Assembly: GCA_001970955.1 (NCBI GenBank)
Contig: MPUH01000015.1
Location: 62,001 to 126,000 of the forward strand
DNA: 64,000 nucleotides
Direction of reading: 5' to 3'
Source of the DNA: Stentor coeruleus
Taxonomy: Eukaryota > Ciliophora > Heterotrichea > Heterotrichida > Stentoridae
Positions 1-9,000 of the stretch are shown piece after piece (position 1 is the first letter of the stretch; each line of letters opens with the position of its first letter). Under the pieces are notes generated by a model. It had not been told where the DNA came from. It searched no databases and saw nothing but the letters and a program-made list of their open reading frames with translations. The translations under genes were made by a program, and so were the position numbers.

Positions 1-836
1 GTGTGTTCTTTGAAGAGCTTTTGGTGGATATCTTCGGTACTTTTGTGTTTTGAGATTAGTTTTTTGGTACCTGTAGAGAGAGTTGGCTTGAATGGGTTCT
101 TTTTTGGGTCAGTTTCAGCTTCTTTTTCAGAGATTCTTCGGTCGTAGTTGTCTTTTTTAGCTTTGTCGACTGCTTCCATGTGGCTGAGAAAGTGAGAAAA
201 TTTTTTGTCTTCGGTTTTCGCTAGGGTTTTCGGTTGGAATGTGCAGCCGTCAAGTTCTTTTGACTCTTTTTCTTTTTGCAGTTCTTCCACTTTTTTCTGC
301 ACTTTGCTTTTGTATTCATAGAATCGTTTTTCAATGTCTATTTTTGTTGCTTTTGGCTTTTTCTTTTCGTTGAATATTTCCTGTAAATGTGCATCAACAA
401 TTTTACTTTTAGTTTCAACCTTAGCTTGACTCTTAATTTCTTTTTCAACCACTACCTGCTCTACTTTCTCTTCATGTGGAACTTCCTTAATAATAGGCTC
501 AGGACTTTTTACTATTTCTGGCTCAGGCTTGCTTGGTACTTCAACAACTTTTTCCTCTACTTTAACTTCCTTCACTTCCTCTTTAACTTCTTCTTTAACT
601 TCTTCTTTAACTTCCTCTTTTACTTCTTCTTGCTTACTTTCTTCTTTTTGAGGTTCTCCTTGAGCTTCTTCACTATCACTATCTTTATCACTTTCCTTCT
701 TATTTTCCACAACTTTAAATAAAGAATTCTGCATAATAGAAGCATGCATTGAGCTTTGAACTACACGAATGTTGGCCCCTTCATCAACACCACCAGCATC
801 CATTTCGCCTTCACTCATGCTTTCATCACTTGACAT
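1..836 (-). CDS. Acidic coiled-coil protein, C-terminus cut by window edge
   Basis: The frame is open from an ATG at 836 leftward to base 1, giving about 278 visible residues; the C-terminus lies outside the window. It starts MSSDESMSEGEMDAGG, continues with an acidic stretch containing four tandem Lys-Glu-Glu-Val units, then a basic charged region. Further on are the short motifs GCTFQPK and NPFKPTL. From general knowledge, motifs of the type C-T-F-x-P-K recur in charged coiled-coil proteins of ciliates and flagellates, but I cannot name a family. The strong Glu/Lys bias and heptad-like stretches suggest a structural or cytoskeletal protein. No catalytic motif is seen. Function unknown. Confidence 0.8.
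   Translation of the reverse strand, partial: MSSDESMSEGEMDAGGVDEGANIRVVQSSMHASIMQNSLFKVVENKKESDKDSDSEEAQGEPQKEESKQEEVKEEVKEEVKEEVKEEVKEVKVEEKVVEVPSKPEPEIVKSPEPIIKEVPHEEKVEQVVVEKEIKSQAKVETKSKIVDAHLQEIFNEKKKPKATKIDIEKRFYEYKSKVQKKVEELQKEKESKELDGCTFQPKTLAKTEDKKFSHFLSHMEAVDKAKKDNYDRRISEKEAETDPKKNPFKPTLSTGTKKLISKHKSTEDIHQKLFKEH
565..625 (-). repeat. 12-base tandem repeat coding for Lys-Glu-Glu-Val units
   Basis: Within the acidic protein, a 12-base unit recurs about four times with small changes and encodes KEEV blocks. The period is a multiple of three, so copy number can vary without breaking the frame. Confidence 0.75.
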
Positions 837-1579
837 TTATTATTTACTTTTGGCCATTTAAGAATAATTTAAACTTAATATATATGATATGAACTAAATT
901 GTTTTTTTCTTATACCAAATTAAACCCAAACATTATAAGTGTGTCTTAGATAGTGAAATCCTCACAAATTTAAATAATGTTATAGTCTTATTTGCATCCT
1001 GTAATAAATTACATCTTAATATTAAGCAATTAAATCAAAAATTTAAATTTTTTTGTATTAAATATGAGATCAGCTACTCCGAAAGATAAATCCCTATCTA
1101 AAGTTTTTATAAACAAAAGAGAAAATACTATACAGGAAGATTCAATCAGGCTAAGCTATCTCTAATCCAAAACTCTGTAAAATAGTAAAAATTCTCAGTG
1201 TCTAAAAAACATAGAAAAATCAAGCATCCTTACTGATTTGCTTGAAAGTAAAATTTTAAACTACACACTACTTAATTTTTAATCATCATATGCAAAATTT
1301 ATTTAAATACTAATAGTGCATAAATATCATATAACTCATATTCCAACAAGTTTATTATCTATTATCAATATTAAATATAGCATATACTACATATAAATAC
1401 TCCAAAAATAATAAAACTTTTTTAAATAAAATATAATACATACAGATTATAAATAGAATATATATTACAATTATTATCTAAAATTTATATAATTACTTGC
1501 ATAATACATATGTAAATACTAATTATAATATCAAATTAAGTATCACAATCTAATTAGCATAATACATAAGAGGTAAAAT
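837..1579. other. Divergent intergenic region, 743 bases
   Basis: This lies between the starts of two divergent genes. It is strongly AT-rich and has no long frame. One short ORF (1064-1165, plus strand, 33 codons, starting MRSATPKDKSLSKVF) has protein-like composition, but I found no 15-16 base intron that extends it, so it is not called as a gene. Confidence 0.5.
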
Positions 1580-2170
1580 ATGGACCTTTTTAGTTCAAAA
1601 TCTCCACTAATTGAACTTGACCCTCCAGAGAACCTCAAATTTATCATAGACAAAAGTAAAACCCATAGTGAAACATTTTTGACTATTAGAAACAACGCTA
1701 GTATTTCTACAGCTTATAAAGTCAGAACGTCATCCCCTGAGTTTTTCGAAATTAATCCTAGTAGTGAAATCATATTAGGTGAACAAGAAATACGAGTTAA
1801 AATAAGATTTAAGATTTCAATCGTTTCTTTAGAGAAGTTTCATAAGTTTCTATTACAAGCGGTGAGGGTTGAAGATATTGGTGAAATTGATTGGAAAAGT
1901 GGTGGAGTTCATGAATATAAACTTTTTGCTAGATTTACAGATATACAAGATGTGGTTAATGAGAAAATACCTGCTATTGTGGAAGAGAAGAAGGAAGAAA
2001 ATATTCAGGAGATGATTCTAGAAGCATCAAAAGTGGAGAGGAAACAAAAAGGGCCTGGATTTTTGTCTAGATTTTGTTGTGGGCTGACTAAGTCTCGATT
2101 CAATTATGTTCACTTATTAGGATCTTTTATATGTGGCAATGCTGCTTTTTATTATTTATCCTCGAGCTAA
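1580..2170 (+). CDS. MSP-domain VAP-like ER membrane protein
   Basis: This 196-residue protein begins with an MSP (major sperm protein) domain at about residues 8-118. It has the typical opening of a hydrophobic strand followed by DPPENLKF and a stretch like LTIRNNASISTAYKVRTSSP, which matches the immunoglobulin-like fold of VAP proteins. The C-terminus (about residues 174-195) is hydrophobic and fits a tail anchor, with a Cys-rich, basic stretch just before it. VAPs sit in the ER membrane and bind FFAT motifs of lipid-transfer proteins at contact sites; that role is inferred from the family. A VPS13 gene lies elsewhere in the window, but there is no direct evidence that they interact. The ATG at 1580 is the first in frame. 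Confidence 0.8.
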   Translation: MDLFSSKSPLIELDPPENLKFIIDKSKTHSETFLTIRNNASISTAYKVRTSSPEFFEINPSSEIILGEQEIRVKIRFKISIVSLEKFHKFLLQAVRVEDIGEIDWKSGGVHEYKLFARFTDIQDVVNEKIPAIVEEKKEENIQEMILEASKVERKQKGPGFLSRFCCGLTKSRFNYVHLLGSFICGNAAFYYLSSS

Positions 2171-2273
2171 ATAAGGAGTAAATTATTAATTTATACTTTA
2201 TTAATAGGATAATTATAATAGAAAATATAGTTTATTGTATGCTTACACCTTTTTTTATGAGGATAATAGTTTA

Positions 2274-3008
2274 ATGGGCTGCAACTGTTCCAAAGGTGAA
2301 AATTACCCAATAAAAGTCCCCGGCTCAAACACAAGTATCTACATAAGGACCAAAGAAGGTTATAGTATTCCCGTAAAATTCTACAACTTAAGTAAAGAGT
2401 TCACCATCCTCTATTGCCACAGCGCTTCAGAAGATTTCAAATCCGCTTGTGACTGGGTCGAAAAAACCCTCATCCCACTAGATCTCGTCAACGTCTTAGT
2501 TTTCGAATACTTTGCCAACACTGACACTTCTGAATACATAAACGAAAGCTGTATATATTCTGATTGTGAAGCTATTCTTTGGTTTTTCACCGATACTCTT
2601 CGTCTTTCAAAGCGAAAAATCATCTTATACGGTAAATGTATAGGTGCAGGTGTAGGGTTATTTCTCTCAGAGAGATATCCAGACATAGCAGGTCTAATAA
2701 TGCAAAGTTCTTTAACATATTCTCTAAGAACAAATTATTCATTTAAATTATCATTCCCTAGAGAATTCTACCCAACAAGTGAAGTTTTAAAAAAAATACA
2801 ATGTCCGATTATGTTCATGCATGGTAAATCAGATACAGTAACAGGGATGAAATTTATAAAAGAATACTATGAAGTCTTAAGAAACCCAAACAAACTTTTT
2901 GTGCCTATTGAAGGTAGCCATGATTTAGAATCTTCAAATGTAATACAATACATTAAAGATTTCCTTGGGAAAAATGACTATAAAATGAGTTTGAATATTA
3001 TAACCTAA
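2274..3008 (+). CDS. ABHD17-like alpha/beta hydrolase with Cys nucleophile and lipid-anchor N-terminus
   Basis: I place the start at the ATG at 2274; the frame is open upstream but has no ATG there. This gives a 244-residue protein starting MGCNCSKG, a strong N-myristoylation signal (Gly2) with Cys3 and Cys5 for palmitoylation. The fold is an alpha/beta hydrolase resembling the FAM108/ABHD17 depalmitoylase group. The nucleophile elbow reads YGKCIGAG (residues 119-126), so Cys122 replaces the usual Ser. The acid is probably Asp187 in HGKSDTV and the base His216 in EGSHDLE. ABHD17 proteins are themselves Cys-anchored at membranes and remove palmitate from substrates; whether that activity holds with Cys is unknown. 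It converges on the next gene with 15 bases between stop codons. Confidence 0.8.
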   Translation: MGCNCSKGENYPIKVPGSNTSIYIRTKEGYSIPVKFYNLSKEFTILYCHSASEDFKSACDWVEKTLIPLDLVNVLVFEYFANTDTSEYINESCIYSDCEAILWFFTDTLRLSKRKIILYGKCIGAGVGLFLSERYPDIAGLIMQSSLTYSLRTNYSFKLSFPREFYPTSEVLKKIQCPIMFMHGKSDTVTGMKFIKEYYEVLRNPNKLFVPIEGSHDLESSNVIQYIKDFLGKNDYKMSLNIIT

Positions 3009-3023
3009 AATAATATTAGGCTA

Positions 3024-4109
3024 TTAAGCATAATGGCTTCTATTTTCATCCCAATAAGAAGTATTTTCTCTTGAGTTCGGCATAGCCATTGGTACTCCGG
3101 TTCTCTTTTCAATGACATTTCTGTCATAATCCTTGCCGCGCATCCAAGCTTGGACTTCTTCTAATGGCAAGTCATGAGTGCTCATCATAGGTTTCTTAGG
3201 TGCTTCAAGTCCATGATATTTCCTCCAAAGACTTTGAACTCCATCCATATGCCACTGGTTAACAAGGACTAGTTTTTTATTTCCTTTCATATTCTTTTCA
3301 ATACTCCAGAAAATATCCTCATTTTTCTTATCAATAATCACTTTTTTCTGATGAGGAATCATTTTTTCAGCAAATCTCACAAGCCAAGTTACGTTGTCTT
3401 GGTTAAAATACCCTTCAGCTAAAGCTTTTGTTGAATGACTTCTGAATAACACTTGCCAGTTTCTAGCTTCTTGTTCCCAACCTTCATTAAGCCCAAAGTA
3501 ATATTTCAAATAAGGATATATTGTATCCATACGAGATTCTCTATAAAGCATTTCCATTGCTGAACAATTAAAATCTTCACCTGCATAATGAACATCAGCT
3601 TTGAGTTTATTTGATAGGTCAAACACCATTTTTGTATCAAGCCCAGGGACAAATAAACGCCATATATCTTTAGGTGTCCTCATAACTGTATTGACCCAGA
3701 AATTAAGTATTCCTTTACGAGTTTCAAATAAAGCAGCCTTGATTCCTGTACCTTCATGAGTACGTTTAATATAATCCCAATAGTATCCATTTTTCATCAG
3801 ACTGTTTTGGAACTCTTCACTTGAATGCCATTGACCAAAGCAAAACTTACCAAAAGTTGGAGAAGCTTGGAGAAGGATGGAAGATGGGGCGAATTTTTCA
3901 GCAAGTTCTAAGTTTCTGTAAGCATTTGAAGTTGAAATGTTTGATGTACCGAGAATTAGTAGTTCTTCTTTGGATTTTGGATCGCTGAGGTGGACTACTA
4001 AACTTTCAGCGACAGTTTTTCTGGGGGCATAGCCAACATCCCATGGCTTGTGCGTGGAACTTCCCACTATGGCTCCGTAGTGGATTGTTGATAGTCGAGA
4101 TAATGCCAT
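3024..4109 (-). CDS. TraB/PrgY-like domain protein
   Basis: This is a 361-residue protein with no clear signal peptide or membrane span. Near residues 50-82 it has LLILGTSNISTSNAYRNLEL followed by a stretch ending SILLQ, similar to the TraB/TIKI opening in which a GTxHxS motif is followed by a helix and a strand. Later KKVIIDKKNEDIFWSIEK and then LVLVNQWHMDGVQSLWRKYHG resemble the conserved NR..m...I and VvGxxHxxG blocks of TraB proteins. The first block has Asn where the metal-binding His is usual (GTSNIS), so activity is doubtful. TraB-like proteins in eukaryotes are often tied to mitochondria or are membrane metalloproteases. The assignment is by eye and moderate only. An N-terminal mitochondrial signal is possible. 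Confidence 0.6.
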   Translation of the reverse strand: MALSRLSTIHYGAIVGSSTHKPWDVGYAPRKTVAESLVVHLSDPKSKEELLILGTSNISTSNAYRNLELAEKFAPSSILLQASPTFGKFCFGQWHSSEEFQNSLMKNGYYWDYIKRTHEGTGIKAALFETRKGILNFWVNTVMRTPKDIWRLFVPGLDTKMVFDLSNKLKADVHYAGEDFNCSAMEMLYRESRMDTIYPYLKYYFGLNEGWEQEARNWQVLFRSHSTKALAEGYFNQDNVTWLVRFAEKMIPHQKKVIIDKKNEDIFWSIEKNMKGNKKLVLVNQWHMDGVQSLWRKYHGLEAPKKPMMSTHDLPLEEVQAWMRGKDYDRNVIEKRTGVPMAMPNSRENTSYWDENRSHYA

Positions 4110-4681
4110 TTATTAGCCAAGGATTCGTCATGAGAAAGAAAGGGTTAGATGTTGGAATAGAAGAGTTGTAGATGGTTTTATGTAGATTTAATTTATTATG
4201 GAATGAGGATTTTTAGAGGATTAGGGTTGTTTTTAGAGAATAAATGGGTTAGGCATTTTTTTTTATAGGATATCATGTTTTTTGATAATATTTTAAGTAG
4301 GTTGAGATAGTTTTTAAAAACTGTTGAGTATTTTCTAATGTACATTAATAAAAGTAAATTTCTTCAACCCAATTTTATCCTAAAATCCCTACTCGTAACT
4401 TTTATAACGTTATAAAATTTTATATCTTTAAATTTATAGATTTTCCAAGTGAACTTTTTCTCTTATCCACTCAAATAAACCATTAAATCTTACAAAAATA
4501 CACAACTAATTTTTACTATCCATCTAGCCTTACTAGTTTTCTTATTAAAATCTTACCCTTCCATAAAATTCCTTATCACAATTTAATCAATCTTCATAGC
4601 CAGTTCCACCAAATCATCCATCTAAACCATTCACTCAAACCCATACAGCCAATTCAGTTTTTTTCATAATTTTAAATAGTA
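4110..4681. other. Divergent intergenic region, 572 bases
   Basis: Between two divergent gene starts. The composition switches in the middle: the left part is G/T-rich and the right part (about 4,360-4,680) is C/A/T-rich with almost no G. No ORF or RNA gene seen. Confidence 0.6.
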
Positions 4682-5788
4682 ATGGATTATCTGTCACCGA
4701 ATACTAAAGAAGAAAGTCTTGAACAGCGATTAGACCGTATTAACAGTGCTCTCCAAAGTACAATGCAAGAAATCGAAGTCTCCGGCTACCACCCACGAAA
4801 TGCTTCAATGATAAGCCATTTAAATTCATACACAGGTTCATATGGCAATTTCGAGTGGTTAGACCAAGACGGTGAAATCAGTGCAGAAATCAAACTTCCT
4901 GAAGGAATTGAAGAAAAATTAGAACAAGTCTTACAACAACTAGATCGTACACAGATGCTTGTTGAAGATTTTTGGGCAGAAAATACAAGAACCCAGTCAA
5001 AAGTAAAACCAGGAAATGATGATATTGAAAACTATATACTAAAACTTGAAAAAGAAAATAGAGAACTTAGGTCTGGGGATTATGGGAAAAAGAATGTTGT
5101 GTTGAATTTAAAAAAAAACTATAGACTTGAACAAGAAAGGAAGAATTTCGAAGATAAATTGGTGGAGTTAGATTTTCTGACAAACAGTTATAAAAAAAAA
5201 CATGAAAAAGTTGCGAAGCTTGAAGAAGGATTGAGGGAAAAAGAAAGGATTTTAGAACAAAAGGAAAAAGAGCTTAAGAATGAAAAAAATGAGCTGGAAA
5301 AAACTAGGAAAATGTGGGAACAGACTGTTATGGATACGACAAATAAATATAATGTTGTGGATAATCGGAAACTAGTGAAGAAGTTTAATGTACAGGAATT
5401 AAATGTGGAAGAAGCACCACCACCAGCTTTGATATTGACACCAAATAGAACTAAGGAAATGTCGAATTTATTATCTGAATTGAAAGTACATGAAAATACT
5501 TTTATGGAAATTATGGATATTGAAGAAAAAAATAAAGAAATGATGATTATTGATCAGATTAAAAATAAAATCGCAACTTTAAGGGGTGAAGAAGCTATGC
5601 TTAATTGTAGTAAGAGTTCAAGGATTATGAAGAATATGAGGAGGACTATGGAAAAAGAAGTTAACTATGAGGAAAATCTTAGGAAAAGCAATCTTGAGAA
5701 ATTTTCTGTTAAAAGTTTAGTTAAGACTAGTGCTACGCCAACTTATAACACAGTTTCATCAAAAAGATTCTTGTTTGCTGATGATTGA
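4682..5788 (+). CDS. Coiled-coil protein, function unknown
   Basis: A 368-residue charged protein. Residues 1-85 are less ordered (MDYLSPNTKEESLEQRLDRI at the start, Tyr/Gly/Ser-rich middle). Residues about 80-215 form a long coiled coil rich in Glu and Lys. A Pro-containing linker with APPPALILTPN follows near residue 245, then more helix to about 330. No catalytic motif is present. Proteins of this kind in ciliates are commonly cytoskeletal or basal-body components, but nothing here proves that. It sits 282 bases before the large ADP-ribosyltransferase fusion gene on the same strand; the short spacer holds no gene. Confidence 0.75.
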   Translation: MDYLSPNTKEESLEQRLDRINSALQSTMQEIEVSGYHPRNASMISHLNSYTGSYGNFEWLDQDGEISAEIKLPEGIEEKLEQVLQQLDRTQMLVEDFWAENTRTQSKVKPGNDDIENYILKLEKENRELRSGDYGKKNVVLNLKKNYRLEQERKNFEDKLVELDFLTNSYKKKHEKVAKLEEGLREKERILEQKEKELKNEKNELEKTRKMWEQTVMDTTNKYNVVDNRKLVKKFNVQELNVEEAPPPALILTPNRTKEMSNLLSELKVHENTFMEIMDIEEKNKEMMIIDQIKNKIATLRGEEAMLNCSKSSRIMKNMRRTMEKEVNYEENLRKSNLEKFSVKSLVKTSATPTYNTVSSKRFLFADD

Positions 5789-6070
5789 GGATTTAGTAAT
5801 TAGATTTAATAAAATAATGCATTTCAAATTTATGAAGATTTTATTTTAGAGATACGAGTGGATTTTTAATTGGATTTCGCTTTGGGGAAAATATTGGGAT
5901 GGATGATTTTTTTTTAATTGGAAATTTATTTTGATATATTTGGTTATGATAGGGTATTTTTTTATAGATTTTCAAGTTGATGTTTTGTTTATAAGAAAAT
6001 TTTGTTTTTGAGTGTGGAAAATAAGCAGAGTAATAATTAAGAAATTCAAAACTCAAATGTCTATAAATAT

Positions 6071-9000
6071 ATGGAATTATTTGAAATCGAGTTTCCATTC
6101 TTAGGAACTTTAGAATTACAATTCCAAGAATCAATATTATCACATTGTGTGTTCAAAGCTTTAGACTCAAGGCTAATAAGCTTGAAAGCATATGGTTTTA
6201 ATTCGCATGTACTAGTATCCTTAAAGATGCTACCAATCAATGTCTTTAAAAAATCTATTAAACTTGACTTAAAAAGCAACACCCTAACATTTCTTAAAGG
6301 ACTAAAAGGAGGAACTACACTTGCAGGGGACGCAGTCAACATAATTTGGTATGATAGAAATGCTTTCAACGAAGAAAACACTAACTACTTTGAAACAATA
6401 CCATCAGGCTATTATATCAAAAGATTTAGCGAACTAAACGAAGCTAAAACATATATTGAATACTTTAGAAACAATAAAAACATTCTTTTAACTTCAGGAT
6501 CATCAGGTGAAGAAATTCTAAAATCATTCAATAATGATTACATCAAAGCAGCTCTTATTTTTTGTTTTGATGTAGAAGGTCACAAAAAATGGGCTAGAAA
6601 TTTCCCAAAAGTAGTACTTGTGCATAATAATTTTAATAGAATATTAAAAAAAGCTATGAGATATGCGGTTTCAACAAGAGATAGATTCGATCATACAGAA
6701 TTAGATCAAAAAAGTTATTGGCACTTTAAAAATATAATACAAAAGTTTATTGATGCGAATTTTCACCTTAACAGACAAAATATTACAGATGAAATTACAT
6801 GTTTGAATATGGATTACAAAGATAATATAAGATCCTTAATTAATGACAAGGAAAATGATTTAATGGATTCGATTATATATTTATATTCAACTGATTTAAT
6901 GTATCATGAGTTTAATAAAGCTTATAAGACAAATCAACTTCATAGAGTTCTATTTTCTAGTGCTTTTTGTATTAGGGAAATTGACCTTTATGGAGAAAGT
7001 CGTGAGTATTATTGTAAAGAAAAATATTTATATAGAGGAATTAAATCTAAAGATTATATAAATTTTGAAGCGGCTTATCAACATAAAGTTCCGTTATTTT
7101 TACCTGGTTTTATAAGTACTTCTAGGGATAAACAAGTTGCGAAAAAATTTGCAGATGGGGGAATTGTTATGCAGATATGTCTTAATCCGAAAAAACCACA
7201 CCCACATATTTTGATAGAAAACTTGTCTGAGTTTACTAAAGAACATGAAGTTCTTATTATGCCATATCTTCCACTTTATGTTCAAATGATATATCCTAGC
7301 GAAAATATTGTCCTTCTTCATCAATTTAGTTATATTTCTTTAGAGGTTAATAGCCCTAAGTTTGGCTGCAGATTAATAGAAAACATTGAAGAATTCATAC
7401 AGATTAAGGAACTAAAAAAAAAACTTAAAAAATATTTTGAACTCAAAGCTAAAGATATGCTTTTAGATTATGACTTTGTTTTGTTAGAAAATGAAAAATG
7501 CATCCAAGATTATAATATTAAAGATGGATGCAGATTATATCTAAGATTAGGATCTGTTTATATGCAAGAAACCTATACTGATAGATTATTTGAGATTCAA
7601 TATAAAGGCAATGAAACTATTCAAGATCTAAAAAATAGACTAAAAGAAATTCATTATATATCTAATTGTGCATTTGTCAATAATGAAATTACAATGTTTA
7701 GCACTAAAAGAGCATATAAGTATTATTCTATAAATGATGGTGATACTTTTAGCATTTATAGATCATTATCTAAAGTAAAATTAACTATCAGTGTTCAAAG
7801 ATTTAATTTTGAAAAACATTATTTTAGCATAGGACATGATGATACTGTAAAAACTTTAATACATTTAATTGAAGATAAATTTGAAATCTCCCGAAGCGAA
7901 TTTAAGCTAATTTTCAGAAATAAAATTATTGAAATGAGCAATTTTTTTTTAAAAGGTATTTTTATAGAAGAAAATTCCACTTTGATTCTTTATGATAATT
8001 TATGCAACCCTACACAGGAAGCTATAAAATATCTGCTTGAAAATGAACTTAGGACTAAAATGAATATTCGGGTTTTTAATAAAGATATATATTTAGTGCA
8101 TATTGGTTTATTTCATAGAATTGAAAAATTGATTGAGCATATTAAAACAAATCTAAAAATTTCAAATATCATTTTAGAATACGATGGTACATTTTTAAAT
8201 CCCGCATTAAGGCTTATTGACTATAAAGTTAAGGGTAAGAATCTAATTGAAGTGCACAGCGCAGAGGGAATAAAAGTTTTTGATAGAGAAAAAAATAAAA
8301 CTTATATTTTCAATTTCAATAGCAATAAAACTGTAGGCGATTTGAAAAAACTGATTTCTGAAAAAATAGAAATCTCACAAGAATATATAAAACTGTTTGT
8401 TTCAAACAATGAATTAGTTGATGAAGCTTATATAAATTCCCTTAACAAAAATTTAGAAATAGAACTCTTAGTCATCAAAAAAATATCCTTAAATATATTC
8501 ATGACTCAAGGAGAACCATTTATAGTACATGTAATGGAATCAGGAACTATTGAAGATATAAAAATTGAAATATCAATATCTAAAGGGTTCCCGATAGAAA
8601 AGCAATGCTTATCATACAATCATGAATTACTTGTAACTAGCTATTTGATAAAATATTATAACATTGAAAACAATTCTAATATTTTCCTAACCATTAGTGA
8701 ATTTGAAAATTATTTAAACTATGACTCACCACCACCTCCATTTAAGATTATTAAGGATATTTTCCCAAAAAAAATTAATGAACTTGATCAAAAAATAAAA
8801 CAGTTTTCAGACACAACTAGAATCTTAAACTTATCGATACAAAACTTATCATCATGCATAAATTTGGACTCAAGAAGAAATATAAAAGATAAAGAGAAAA
8901 ATTACATTGATATTAATAAAGAATTTTCTAATCATAAGAATGCCATAAGTGGAAATTTAACCTCAAGCTATAGCCAAGATATAAATATTAATATTACAAA

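Noticed and set aside
387-722. Plus-strand open frame rich in Phe and Leu
   Set aside because: It lies opposite the acidic minus-strand coding frame; its Phe/Leu bias is the reverse complement of Glu/Lys codons.
6071-6381. Minus-strand frames within the large fusion gene and other opposite-strand frames inside VPS13, ABCA, kinesin and RBR genes
   Set aside because: They are shadows of genes with clear domains on the other strand.
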